This document shows, piece by piece, positions 7,683-16,875 of a stretch of 64,000 nt of DNA (positions are counted from its first letter, which is position 1; each line of letters starts with the position of its first letter). The position numbers and the translations under genes are program-made. The notes beneath the pieces were generated by a model. That model saw only the letters and a list, made by a program, of their open reading frames with translations, had not been told where the DNA came from and searched no databases. The stretch is from contig NZ_ATDL01000015.1 in the NCBI RefSeq assembly GCF_000416985.1, forward strand, positions 558,001-622,000, in the 5' to 3' direction. Origin of the DNA: Sphingobacterium paucimobilis HER1398 (lineage in GTDB: Bacteria; Bacteroidota; Bacteroidia; Sphingobacteriales; Sphingobacteriaceae).

Positions 7683-8426
7683 ATGGAAGGGACAGCAAAA
7701 CAAGAGATAATAAGACAGCTTCAGGAAAAGATTCTAAAATTAGAAGGTTTCAAACCCCATACGGGGATATTAAACCGTATTGACTTTGGTTTGGCCGACA
7801 TAGAATCCGCCTTTCCATTCGGGACATTCCCTACAGCCGCAGTACACGAGTTCATCAGTCCTACTGCAGTTCATGCCACCGCAACCAATGGCTTTATTGC
7901 CAGTATAGTTGCCAAGCTCATGCACGCCGGCAATTTCTGTCTCTGGATCAGCACCAAACGCAGCCTGTCTCCTATTGGCTTAACCCATTTCGGAATAGCC
8001 CCACACCAAATCATCTTTATAGACATCACACAGGACAAAGACGCCTTATGGGTTATGGAGCAAGCCCTCAAATGTAACGCATTAGCAGCCGTAGTCGCAG
8101 AAATGGAAGAAGTAAGCTTTTCCGAATCCCAACGATTACAGCTCGCCGTAGAGAAAAGCAATGTTACAGGTTTCTTACACCGAAGACGCCCTCGTCATGA
8201 AAATACCTTGGCCTGCGTATCCCGGTGGAAAATACGCTCCATGGCCAGCCGTGTTCCAGACGGTTTACCTGGCGTAGGCTACCCGACCTGGGAGGTCTCT
8301 CTAGAAAAAGTCCGCAACGGCCGCCCTGGAAAATGGCAGGTAAGTTGGCAAAACAATCGACTGGTACATCTATCCAAAGAGACAATTCCAACGACAGCAC
8401 GACCAAACCACGAACAATATGCCTAG
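7683..8426 (+). CDS. imuA: ImuA, mutasome accessory protein (RecA-like fold)
   Basis: A 247-residue protein matching Bacteroidota ImuA/SulA-like error-prone repair proteins: FGLADIESAFPFGTFPTAAVHEF near 50-75, GNFCLWISTKRSLSPIGLTHFGI, and a C-terminal WEVSLEKVRNGRPGKWQVSW strand pair. The canonical Walker A lysine motif is not obvious, so ATP use is doubtful. ImuA works with ImuB and DnaE2 in damage-induced translesion synthesis. An RBS-like GGAGGG lies just upstream of the ATG. The reading frame overlaps imuB by 8 bp. Expression is probably released when the divergent S24 repressor is inactivated. Confidence 0.88.
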   Translation: MEGTAKQEIIRQLQEKILKLEGFKPHTGILNRIDFGLADIESAFPFGTFPTAAVHEFISPTAVHATATNGFIASIVAKLMHAGNFCLWISTKRSLSPIGLTHFGIAPHQIIFIDITQDKDALWVMEQALKCNALAAVVAEMEEVSFSESQRLQLAVEKSNVTGFLHRRRPRHENTLACVSRWKIRSMASRVPDGLPGVGYPTWEVSLEKVRNGRPGKWQVSWQNNRLVHLSKETIPTTARPNHEQYA

Positions 8427-9912
8427 ACGTTACATGTGTATCTGGCTTCCGTTCTTCGGAACCGATCGAGCAGAGAAAGAACAGCCCGAACGAAGGAAAG
8501 CTCCATTTGTACTCACCCTTGCCCAAAATGGCCGTGTAAAAATACAAGCTGCCAATAGACCTGCACTACAGGAAGGAATATCCTGCGGCATGGTGCTGGC
8601 CGATGCCCAAGCCATATTGCCCCAGCTGGAATCTGCGATCTATGACGCCAACAGTCTCAACCAAACACTACAGGCTCTCGGGGAATGGTGCATCCGTTTT
8701 GCCCCCATAGTAGACCTACAAGCTCCTGATGGCATTGTCCTCGATATATCGGGCTGTGCACACCTCTGGGGAGGAGAAGAAAAATACGGCAATCACATTA
8801 TCGACAGGATCGCTCAAGGAGGTTATCAGGCTCAGGCAGCAATTGCCGATACCATAGGCACAGCCTGGGCGGTAGCCCGGCATACCCAAAGGCTCACTAT
8901 CGTTTCTACAGCACAACAGGCACAGGCCCTATCCGGACTGCCTCCCGCTGCACTCCGAATCTCCCTACAGACACAGCAACGTCTTCATAAATTAGGCTTT
9001 CGTTATATCGAAGAGTTTATGCATATCCCCAAAAGCACATTAAGACGGCGTTTTGGAGACGAACTTATCTGCCGATTAGGACAAGCATTAGGAACAGAAC
9101 AGGAACACATCAGCCCTATAGAGCCCATACCGAGCTATCAGGAGCGATTATCCTGCTTAGACCCCATATCCACCAGCACAGGTATTCAAATAGCCTTAGA
9201 GCGTCTCTTAACCACCTTGTGTGATAGACTGAGGAAAGAAGAAAAGGGACTTCGTCAAGCGGTATTCAGGGGATACCGGATCGATGGCAATGTACAAACA
9301 ATCCACATAGGCACAGGAAGAGCTTCCTCCAACCCCACCCACCTTTTCAAATTGTTTGACCTCAAAGTCCCCAACATAGAACCGGCTCTGGGCATAGAGC
9401 TGTTTGTTTTGGAAGCTACGTTGATAGAAAACAGCATCCTTCCACAGGAAGGTCTTTGGCAGACCAAAGGCGGGCAATCGGAAATTGCCGAATTGCTGGA
9501 CAATATTGCAGCCAAGATAGGTTCTGGATCTATCCATCGCTTTCTACCTTCCGCCCACCATTGGCCCGAACGGACAATCGAGCCCACCTCATCCTTAGAC
9601 ACACAGCCCCAATCCGACTGGCCCAGGCATGCATTACGCCCCTTACACCTACTGGCACATCCCGAACCTATCGAGGTCATGGTTCCCCTTCCCGATTACC
9701 CACCGGCACTCTTTAGGCACCGTAAAAAGATATACAAGCTTGTCAAAGCGGATGGGCCCGAGCGCATCGAGCAGGAATGGTGGATCAGCGACGAACAACC
9801 GAGGGATTACTACCGTGTGGAAGATGAAAAAGGAGCCAGATACTGGCTATTCCGTTCCGGATATTACGGGCAGGGGGATCCTGAATGGTTTCTTCATGGT
9901 TATTTTACATAA
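8419..9912 (+). CDS. imuB: ImuB, Y-family polymerase-like mutasome hub
   Basis: A 497-residue Y-family polymerase homologue. The first catalytic-motif region reads MCIWLPFFGTD instead of the usual DxDxFF, and the region normally carrying the SxDE pair reads APIVDLQAPDG. The metal-binding acidic residues are therefore altered and it is probably not an active polymerase, as known for ImuB. LDISGCAHLWGG and the little-finger region are recognisable. A C-terminal RPLHLLAHPEPI segment matches the ImuB tail. ImuB bridges ImuA, DnaE2 and the sliding clamp. It overlaps imuA by 8 bp and is followed by dnaE2 after 5 bp. Confidence 0.9.
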   Translation: MPRRYMCIWLPFFGTDRAEKEQPERRKAPFVLTLAQNGRVKIQAANRPALQEGISCGMVLADAQAILPQLESAIYDANSLNQTLQALGEWCIRFAPIVDLQAPDGIVLDISGCAHLWGGEEKYGNHIIDRIAQGGYQAQAAIADTIGTAWAVARHTQRLTIVSTAQQAQALSGLPPAALRISLQTQQRLHKLGFRYIEEFMHIPKSTLRRRFGDELICRLGQALGTEQEHISPIEPIPSYQERLSCLDPISTSTGIQIALERLLTTLCDRLRKEEKGLRQAVFRGYRIDGNVQTIHIGTGRASSNPTHLFKLFDLKVPNIEPALGIELFVLEATLIENSILPQEGLWQTKGGQSEIAELLDNIAAKIGSGSIHRFLPSAHHWPERTIEPTSSLDTQPQSDWPRHALRPLHLLAHPEPIEVMVPLPDYPPALFRHRKKIYKLVKADGPERIEQEWWISDEQPRDYYRVEDEKGARYWLFRSGYYGQGDPEWFLHGYFT

Positions 9913-9917
9913 ACACA

Positions 9918-12900
9918 ATGGAATATGCAGAACTACAAACTACCAGCAACTTTTCTTTTTTACGGGGAGGTTCACATCCCGAAGAGTTGGTAGAACAAGC
10001 GGTACAGCTCGGTTACAAAGCGATTGCCATAACCGATCGCAATACCCTTGCCGGAATCGTACGTGCGCATCGCGCAGCACGGGAAAAGGATATACATTTT
10101 ATCCCGGCCTGCAGGCTCGATCTACTCGATGGCCCCACCTTACTAGCTTACCCCACCGACATAAAAGCCTACAGCAACCTTTCGACGCTACTCACAACAG
10201 GCAATCTTCGTGCTGAAAAAGGAGAATGTCACCTGTATAGCGCAGATGTGTTCCGCTATGCTGCAGGTACACAATTCATCATCCTACCACCAAAAACGCT
10301 AAACGAGGCCTTTGACTTTGAACCTGAATTCAGCCTGATACTAAAGCAATACCAAGAGCACCTGCGTGGCATGATCTACCTAGGCGCGTCTTTTCTGTAC
10401 AATGGGGACGACCACAAAAAACTATTTCGGCTAAACCAGCTATCGGAAGAACTTGATATCCCCATCATCGCCCTCAATGACGTACACTACCACAATCCAG
10501 AGCGCCGTGAGCTCCAGGACGTACTGACCTGCGTGAGGGAAAAATGCACCATCCACACAGCAGGCTACCGTCTACACGCTCATGCCGAACGCTACCTCAA
10601 ACCGATAGACGAAATGCACCGCCTGTTTCGCAACTACCCACAGGCCATCCACAATGCGTTAAAAATTGTACAAGCATGCCGATTTTCATTGGACGAACTG
10701 AAATATGTCTATCCGCAAGAGATTACCACCGAAGGGAGAACACCACAGGAAGAACTGGTGTATCAAACCTGGAAAGGTGCTGACCAACAATTCGACGGGG
10801 ATATACCCGAAAAGATCAAAGCAACGATAGAGATGGAACTCGAGTTCATAGCCCGAAAGAATTACGCCTCATACTTCCTGACCGTATACGATCTGGTACG
10901 CTTTGCACGCGAACGGGAGATCCTATGCCAAGGACGCGGATCCGCAGCCAACTCGACCGTATGTTACTGCCTGGGTATCACTTCGGTGAATCCCAAAAAC
11001 ATTAATCTCTTATTTGCCCGATTTATGTCGGACGCACGGGACGAACCACCTGATATTGATGTCGATTTTGAACACGAACGTCGGGAAGAAGTCATGCAAT
11101 ACATCTACAACAAATACGGACGCCACCGCTCGGGTATCGTAGCCACAGTAACCCAAGTGCATTGGAAGGGGGCCATCCGGGATATCGGTAAGGCCATGGG
11201 GCTCTCCGTGGATGCTGTAGACCATCTGGCCAAGTCCAAGTACGAACTGACGGAAGAATGGCTCAACGGACAGGAACTGACCTCACAAGGATTCAGCGCA
11301 AAGGATCCATTCCTGCGAAAGGTGCTCGAACTCACCGAAACCTACATCGGATTCCCCCGGCAACTCGGGCAGCACACAGGCGGTTTTGTCATCACCCAAA
11401 ACAACCTGGCCGAACTCTGCCCTATCCTGAATGCTCGGATGGAAGACCGAACCAACATCGAGTGGAACAAGGACGACATCGAAGCCCTAGGATTCCTCAA
11501 AGTAGATGTACTCGCCTTGGGCATGCTCACCTGCATCCGTAAAGGATTTGATCTGGTCAAACAGCATTACGGTCGAGAGATGACCTTAGCCAACATACCC
11601 CAAGGAGATAAAGACGTGTATGAAATGATCAGCCACGCTGACACATTGGGAGTCTTCCAGATTGAAAGCCGTGCGCAGATGTCCATGTTGCCCCGACTGA
11701 AACCTGAAAACTTTTATGACCTGGTTATCGAAGTCGCCATTGTACGCCCAGGACCGATCCAAGGTGACATGGTACATCCCTACCTGAGAAGAAGAAATAA
11801 AGAAGAAGCAGAAGACTATCCTTCGCCCGAACTAGAAGCTATTCTGAAACGAACCTTAGGCGTTCCCCTATTCCAAGAGCAGGCTATGGAGATCGCCATC
11901 GTCGCCGCAGGCTTCACACCTGCCCAAGCCGACGGGCTCCGTCGCAGTATGGCCACCTTCAAATCCAAAGGCAAGGTCGCCGAGTACGAACGCATGCTCG
12001 TGGAGGGAATGGTCAATAATGGCTATGAAGAAGAATTTGCCAGACGCGTCTTCCGACAACTGGAAGGGTTTGGAAGTTATGGCTTCCCTGAAAGCCATGC
12101 CGCCAGTTTTGCACTGCTCGTATATGTTTCCTCCTACATCAAGTATCACTACCCTGATGTGTTCGCCGCCTCTTTGCTCAATAGCCAACCCATGGGCTTC
12201 TATTCTCCGGCTCAGATTATCATCGATGCACGTAAGCATGGGGTGCAGGTCAGACCTGTAGATATCAACCATTCCGAATGGGACAACACACTGGAAGAGC
12301 TATCGGGGTCGTATCACGCATTAAGGCTCGGTCTAAGACAAGTAAAAGGTTTAGATGAGGCAGATGCTCATCTTTTAATAAAAGGCCGTCAGAAGGCTTA
12401 TAAATCGGTCAATTCGGTATTCGAAGCCGGCGTCACTTTAAGTGCGCTGGAAAAGCTCAGCGATGCCGATGCTTTTCGTTCCATAGGTCTAGACCGAAGG
12501 CAAGCACTTTGGGAGGTCGCAGCTTTGGCAGACCATCCGACGGGTGCGTTTACCGGACAAGCCTCGAACAGCACTTTCGAAACCGAAGTAACACTACCAC
12601 CCCTGTCACCGATCGAACATGTCATGGCCGACTATGCGAGCACCACACTTTCGCTCAAGGCACACCCGGTCAGCTTTGCCCGAAAAAATCTGGACGCTCT
12701 CCATGTCACCCCTTCTGCCAAACTCAGCGACATGCGTGATGGCATGTGGATAAAAGTCTGCGGACTGATTACGGTTCGCCAAAGACCGGGCACCTCCAAA
12801 GGCGTCCTCTTCATAACGATCGAGGACGAGACCGGTTTTTCAAACCTCGTGGTATGGGCAAAGATTTTTGAGACCTATCGCAAAGTCATCTTACAATCCC

Positions 12901-13121
12901 AACTGCTACTCGTCACCGGCAAACTTCAGATCGAAGGCGAGGTCATCCATGTCGTCGTAGAATCCTGTCACAACATGAATCATCTCTTAGCGATAAAAAC
13001 CCGAAGCCGCGACATAGGCTCCATACAGAAATCAACTTCGACCTACGAAAAAAAAGCTACAGACAAAATTAGCACAAGTGGAATCCAAGGAGAGCTATTC
13101 CCATCAAGAGATTTTAAGTGA
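9918..13121 (+). CDS. dnaE2: DnaE2, error-prone DNA polymerase III alpha
   Basis: A 1067-residue C-family polymerase, the catalytic part of the ImuABC mutasome. An N-terminal PHP domain starts at TSNFSFLRGGSHPEELV. The palm triad is in PDIDVDFEHERR, a helix-hairpin-helix segment follows FGSYGFPESHAASFALLVYV, and an OB fold lies near the C-terminus (GLITVRQRPGTSKGVLFITI). The frame opens at 9885 inside imuB, but homology begins at the ATG at 9918, 5 bp after the imuB stop, so I use that start. It ends without the extra C-terminal tau-binding region of DnaE1, as expected for DnaE2. Confidence 0.95.
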   Translation: MEYAELQTTSNFSFLRGGSHPEELVEQAVQLGYKAIAITDRNTLAGIVRAHRAAREKDIHFIPACRLDLLDGPTLLAYPTDIKAYSNLSTLLTTGNLRAEKGECHLYSADVFRYAAGTQFIILPPKTLNEAFDFEPEFSLILKQYQEHLRGMIYLGASFLYNGDDHKKLFRLNQLSEELDIPIIALNDVHYHNPERRELQDVLTCVREKCTIHTAGYRLHAHAERYLKPIDEMHRLFRNYPQAIHNALKIVQACRFSLDELKYVYPQEITTEGRTPQEELVYQTWKGADQQFDGDIPEKIKATIEMELEFIARKNYASYFLTVYDLVRFAREREILCQGRGSAANSTVCYCLGITSVNPKNINLLFARFMSDARDEPPDIDVDFEHERREEVMQYIYNKYGRHRSGIVATVTQVHWKGAIRDIGKAMGLSVDAVDHLAKSKYELTEEWLNGQELTSQGFSAKDPFLRKVLELTETYIGFPRQLGQHTGGFVITQNNLAELCPILNARMEDRTNIEWNKDDIEALGFLKVDVLALGMLTCIRKGFDLVKQHYGREMTLANIPQGDKDVYEMISHADTLGVFQIESRAQMSMLPRLKPENFYDLVIEVAIVRPGPIQGDMVHPYLRRRNKEEAEDYPSPELEAILKRTLGVPLFQEQAMEIAIVAAGFTPAQADGLRRSMATFKSKGKVAEYERMLVEGMVNNGYEEEFARRVFRQLEGFGSYGFPESHAASFALLVYVSSYIKYHYPDVFAASLLNSQPMGFYSPAQIIIDARKHGVQVRPVDINHSEWDNTLEELSGSYHALRLGLRQVKGLDEADAHLLIKGRQKAYKSVNSVFEAGVTLSALEKLSDADAFRSIGLDRRQALWEVAALADHPTGAFTGQASNSTFETEVTLPPLSPIEHVMADYASTTLSLKAHPVSFARKNLDALHVTPSAKLSDMRDGMWIKVCGLITVRQRPGTSKGVLFITIEDETGFSNLVVWAKIFETYRKVILQSQLLLVTGKLQIEGEVIHVVVESCHNMNHLLAIKTRSRDIGSIQKSTSTYEKKATDKISTSGIQGELFPSRDFK

Positions 13122-13159
13122 TCCGTAAAAACATATTATTAAAAAAAATTAAAAAAGAC

Positions 13160-13190
13160 TTGCAAATGTGTAATACATACACTATCTTTG
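13160..13190 (+). promoter_or_regulatory. promoter of small RNA copy 1
   Basis: TTG at 13160-13162, 20 bp, then TATCTTTG at 13183-13190, matching the Bacteroidota -33/-7 elements. The conserved RNA core starts a few bases downstream. Confidence 0.7.
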
Positions 13191-13195
13191 TGGTA

Positions 13196-13260
13196 TCATA
13201 ATTTAGGTTTATAATTGGTTACAAAAGGTTTTCATTCTCCCCGTTTGAAAACCTTTTTTC
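13196..13260 (+). ncRNA. candidate small RNA, copy 1 of a three-member family
   Basis: Downstream of a TAnnTTTG promoter lies the core TCATAATTTAGGTTTATAA plus TTGGTTA, then an intrinsic terminator: AAAAGGTTTTC (13223-13233) pairs with GAAAACCTTTT (13247-13257) around a loop containing CTCCCC, followed by T-rich sequence. Promoter, core and terminator layout match copies at 26475 and 26869, while the stem sequence differs but remains paired. There is no ORF inside. The start is estimated from the promoter. Nothing else coding is seen in 13122-13965 apart from the inverted-repeat element at 13448-13558; the rest is AT-rich. Confidence 0.75.
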
Positions 13261-13447
13261 TTTTCCCCATATCAGACGCAACCTTGTACTTCCACCCTCA
13301 GCTTTTCCGTTTTCATTTTTGAAAAACCAACGCTTGACAATTTTCCGTATTTCTAAAAATCCGTACTCCATACAAGGGTACATGACAAAAAAACAGTTTC
13401 TGTTTATTTGATAATTTTGCCGTCATCTCGCTGCGTCCCGATATATC

Positions 13448-13558
13448 GGGGATCATAGTGGAGACATCTAACGACCTGCTTGCATCTAGGCAGTCCATAT
13501 ACCTTTCCACGAATCGGAATGATGTACTGCCTAGAAAGAAAATCTACTATGTATCCCC
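13448..13558. repeat. nested long inverted repeat (MITE-like or structured element)
   Basis: Outer arms GGGGATCATAGTGGAGA (13448-13464) and TCTACTATGTATCCCC (13543-13558) are imperfect reverse complements. Inner arms TCTAGGCAGT (13485-13494) and ACTGCCTAGA (13526-13535) are perfect ones. Immediately upstream is the palindrome CCCGATATATCGGG (13437-13450). No convincing ORF covers the element. It looks like an interspersed, foldable repeat in the 844-bp dnaE2-psd gap. Confidence 0.65.
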
Positions 13559-13965
13559 CTATAATCTCTTCGGAAAAAGTCAAAAAAAAGCATTAAAATT
13601 ACACTCGATTTCTAACTATCCAAGAACTGCATTTCTTGTCGAAACACAGTTCATAAAGTCAAAAAGAGAGTAAGCACTCACCTGGAGTGTTTTTCGTAAA
13701 ACCGCATCTCAAAATAAGCTCAAAATACAATTACGAATTTCATAATTGAAAAATACTAACCTTTAATATATAATACTTTAAACAAAAACAAAAGAAGTAA
13801 AACTTTACATATAAAACAAAGTCAATACAGAAAAACACAGCGTAAATGGCTTAAAACGCTCCTAATGCATTGAAAATTTGTTAATAAAACAATAAATAAA
13901 AATTTAAAAATATTATAATCAAGTATATATCATAAACTACATAAACAAAAAAGTAAATATAGTTT

Positions 13966-14625
13966 TCACCACTTAGCGATAGGTGTAACTCCTCCCTTAG
14001 GTTTATCTCCAAGCTTCACCAACACCTCTGTACCCAATGGTAACAATACATCCATTCGAGACCCAAATTTGATAAACCCCAGCTCTTCATTTTGCTTCAC
14101 TTCCATCCCTTCTTCGCTGTAATTCACGATGCGCTTTGCTAAAGCTCCTGCAATCTGTTTGGCCAAAATAAGCTGCCCATTTTTATGTTGTAGAACCGTC
14201 GAATAGCGTTCATTTTCGGTAGACGATTTGGGGTGCCAAGCGAAGAGATATTTACCCGGATGATACTTTCTATAAATCACTTTCCCTCCTATGGGGTACC
14301 GGTTGACATGCACATTCAGCACACTCATAAAGATAGAAACCTGGACTCTCCTACCTTCAAAATACTCATCACACTCCACCTCTTCGATCGCTACCACCCT
14401 GCCATCGCAAGGTGCAATTACCCATTCATCACTACCTGTGTGGTCCCGAAAAGGGATCCTAAAAAAGTAAATAACGAGCCCTAGTGGAACGGTGATCAAC
14501 AGCAAAATCGACCAACTGATAAGAGGTGAAATCCCATAAAAAAAATAAAATGACAGTAGATTTAACAGTACATAAATACCTATCGCTATCCCTATGGAAG
14601 CGCTTCCTTCCTTATGAATTTTCAT
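13966..14625 (-). CDS. psd: phosphatidylserine decarboxylase family protein
   Basis: A 219-residue protein of the short archaeal/Bacteroidota-type Psd class that makes phosphatidylethanolamine at the inner membrane. Two transmembrane helices lie at about 10-32 and 35-55. VIAPCDGRVVAIEE (about 68-81) and FMSVLNVHVNRYPIGG are family signatures. FGSRMD near the C-terminus holds the Gly-Ser bond that is self-cleaved to create the pyruvoyl cofactor. Its first 14 bp overlap the end of pdxY, so translation is probably coupled. Psd needs no PLP, which makes its place in a PLP-centred operon unexpected. Confidence 0.9.
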   Translation of the reverse strand: MKIHKEGSASIGIAIGIYVLLNLLSFYFFYGISPLISWSILLLITVPLGLVIYFFRIPFRDHTGSDEWVIAPCDGRVVAIEEVECDEYFEGRRVQVSIFMSVLNVHVNRYPIGGKVIYRKYHPGKYLFAWHPKSSTENERYSTVLQHKNGQLILAKQIAGALAKRIVNYSEEGMEVKQNEELGFIKFGSRMDVLLPLGTEVLVKLGDKPKGGVTPIAKW

Positions 14626-15496
14626 CTATTTTTCCTCCTTTATAAATTTGTAAAACATTCATTTTCTCCTTTGCATACAGCAGATCTTCCGCTCTTATTT
14701 CGGTCGAATCACGCGCATTTACCCGACTCAAAACTGCCGAAATAAACTCCGTCGTATAGTTTATAGACTCCGATATTGACCGTCCATTTTTCAATTCTAC
14801 GGTCACCAACGCGGTAAAAAGATCACCTGTTCCCACCGCTTCTATAGGTATACGGGCGGCCATAAACCGTTCAATATGCCCATCAATAACCAACAAATTC
14901 TCCAAATATCCCTCCGGTGTATCCCGTAAATGGGCTCCTGTAATGATGATTTTCTTGTCTTTTAGCAGCGGAAAATGCGTCAATAATTCACTTAATTCTT
15001 CTTGAGTTTCAAATTTACCCCTTAATATATACTCCATTTCGAAGTGGTTTGGGGTCATAATATCGCATAGAGGAAGCAGCATTTTTAGGGAGTGAGCAAC
15101 CGCATCTTCGGACAGGTACAGCCCTGAAGTACGGAAATCACCAAAGACCGGATCATAGATATAATAGGCTACACACCCGCTATCCTTGCAGGAAGAAATC
15201 CATACAGCAGTAGTATCAACAAGGGCTACAGCAGAGATATAACCGGTTATAAAATAATGGGATATGGTCTTATCCAACCCCAAATCCATCCCTATTACGA
15301 GCTCCGAAAAGAGTTCAGCTGCGATCACATCCCCCCTGTAATCGGGGTTATCGGTAGCCGAGGACAACAGGACAGTAGGAAGCATACAGACATCCGATGC
15401 GTGCAATTGTGCAGCAAACATAGCCATATTATTTCCCACATAACCCGTAGAAACCAGGCTCTGTACACTCACTATTTTAGCGTCTTTATCCTTCAT
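14612..15496 (-). CDS. pdxY: pyridoxal/pyridoxamine kinase (PdxY-like)
   Basis: A 294-residue ribokinase-fold kinase that phosphorylates B6 vitamers in PLP salvage. Seen are the N-terminal IVSVQSLVSTGYVGN substrate loop, the MTPNHFEME metal/phosphate motif near residue 150 and the catalytic GTGDLFTALV near 225 with the anion-hole GTGD. It overlaps the aminotransferase upstream by 11 bp and psd downstream by 14 bp. A MocR/PdxR-type regulator, a class that senses PLP, is divergent from this operon, which supports the PLP-salvage role. Confidence 0.88.
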   Translation of the reverse strand: MKDKDAKIVSVQSLVSTGYVGNNMAMFAAQLHASDVCMLPTVLLSSATDNPDYRGDVIAAELFSELVIGMDLGLDKTISHYFITGYISAVALVDTTAVWISSCKDSGCVAYYIYDPVFGDFRTSGLYLSEDAVAHSLKMLLPLCDIMTPNHFEMEYILRGKFETQEELSELLTHFPLLKDKKIIITGAHLRDTPEGYLENLLVIDGHIERFMAARIPIEAVGTGDLFTALVTVELKNGRSISESINYTTEFISAVLSRVNARDSTEIRAEDLLYAKEKMNVLQIYKGGKIDENS

Positions 15497-16619
15497 TTTT
15501 TAATGCTCTTTTTAGTTTTTCTAGAAATACCTGCGCCTGTTCCAGGCTAAAAGTCAGGGCTGGCAACAACCGTAGCGTATAGTTTCCGGCATACCCTGTA
15601 AACACGCCCTCTTGATACAAGAGGCTCTTTCTCAACGCTGTTATATCTTTTTCAAACTCCACCCCAATCATCAATCCCCGACCGCGGACATCCTCCACTC
15701 CAGGTATTTTTTTCAGTGCCTCCTGCAGAAAATCCCCTACCACAGCCGTATTATGGAGCAACTCCTCGTCTTTCATGACCTCCAATACGGCCATAGCTGC
15801 TGCACAAGCCAGATGATTACCACCAAAAGTCGTCCCCAATTGCCCCATAACGGGTTTAAAAGAAGGAGATATCAAGGTTGCGGCCATAGGAAATCCATTC
15901 GCAATTCCTTTTGCCACCGTAATCAAATCAGGTTTTATACCCGCATATTGATGACTAAAAAAACGGCCTGAACGCCCATATCCAGACTGTATTTCATCCA
16001 ATATAAGTAGCGTCCCCGTGTCATCGCAAGCTGACCGTACTTGATTTAAAAATAGATCATCTGCCACATGTATACCACCTACACCCTGTATTCCTTCGAT
16101 AATAACAGCACAAAAAACCTCCGTCTCCAATTGCTTTCTAAGGCTCGAAATATCGTTGAAGGGCGTAAAAACAAAGTTGAAATTTTCATTGATCGGAGCA
16201 CGCATGGAGCCAATATCAGTCGCTGCAACTGTCGCAGATGTACGTCCATGAAAGGCATTGGACATCGCCAGGACCTTACTGCGTCCAGTATGAAAGGAAG
16301 CCAGCTTAATGGCATTTTCATTGGCCTCAGCCCCCGAATTGGAAAAGAACACGCTGTACTCCGGGTAGCCGGACTGCTTCCCCAACTCCAGCGCCAACTG
16401 GTCCTGCAATTTATTCTCGACAGCATTGGAATAGAAAGCGATACGATCCAATTGCTGTCGCACAGCGTTGACATAGCGTGGATGACCGTGACCAATAGAA
16501 ATAACGGCATGTCCACCATACATATCCAAATAAGCTCGTCCTTCTTCATCATACACATAGCTACCTTGAGCGCTTACAATATGAATATTGGACTTCTGAA
16601 ATACGGCAAATGGGTTCAT
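15486..16619 (-). CDS. class III PLP-dependent aminotransferase (ArgD/acetylornithine-like)
   Basis: A 377-residue fold-type I aminotransferase. YGGHAVISIGHGHPRYV, FFSNSGAEANENAIKLA (cofactor phosphate loop), FCAVIIEGIQGVGG, LILDEIQSGYGRSG with the pyridine-binding Asp, and the Schiff-base Lys in VAKGIANGFPMAA are all present. It resembles Bacteroidota ArgD-type enzymes (acetylornithine or related omega-amino donors), but no arginine gene is nearby, so the substrate is uncertain. It is the first gene of the overlapping aminotransferase-pdxY-psd operon, transcribed away from the MocR-type regulator. Confidence 0.87.
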   Translation of the reverse strand: MNPFAVFQKSNIHIVSAQGSYVYDEEGRAYLDMYGGHAVISIGHGHPRYVNAVRQQLDRIAFYSNAVENKLQDQLALELGKQSGYPEYSVFFSNSGAEANENAIKLASFHTGRSKVLAMSNAFHGRTSATVAATDIGSMRAPINENFNFVFTPFNDISSLRKQLETEVFCAVIIEGIQGVGGIHVADDLFLNQVRSACDDTGTLLILDEIQSGYGRSGRFFSHQYAGIKPDLITVAKGIANGFPMAATLISPSFKPVMGQLGTTFGGNHLACAAAMAVLEVMKDEELLHNTAVVGDFLQEALKKIPGVEDVRGRGLMIGVEFEKDITALRKSLLYQEGVFTGYAGNYTLRLLPALTFSLEQAQVFLEKLKRALKNEG

Positions 16620-16837
16620 ACAATGCTAAAATTTAAAACTATAACTAGAGATCTGACGATCATCTTTTGGAAAGACGAAATTCCGTCTAAATTCGATAAT
16701 CCAACCAGTCCAGTTTTACTTTAAAGCCACAGACCAAAAACAACTCAAAAATGATAAGATGCTATGTACAAGCGCATTACAAAAACAAGAAGACCAACAG
16801 CGGACCATCTGGTATAGAAAACATCTGTAAACAATCG

Positions 16838-16845
16838 TATCTTTG
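16838..16845 (+). promoter_or_regulatory. -7 box for the MocR-type regulator
   Basis: TATCTTTG matches TAnnTTTG 30 bp before the ATG at 16876; no good TTTG lies at -33. Several GACCA words (near 16733, 16793, 16803 and 16845) are scattered through this divergent region and could be regulator half-sites. Confidence 0.55.
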
Positions 16846-16875
16846 GACCAGCAAACAATTTAAATCTGACACGAC

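Noticed and set aside
7689..8426. ImuA as a true RecA or Rad51 recombinase
   Set aside because: It is short, lacks a clear Walker A lysine and sits before imuB and dnaE2; ImuA is the better match.
9885..9917. Start of DnaE2 at 9885 inside imuB
   Set aside because: The family begins at MEYAELQTTSNFSFLRGG; the ATG at 9918 follows the imuB stop by 5 bp and fits the operon spacing.
13458..13673. 71-codon plus-strand frame in the dnaE2-psd gap
   Set aside because: It overlaps the inverted-repeat element, has no ribosome site, family or neighbour support, and reads as translated repeat DNA.
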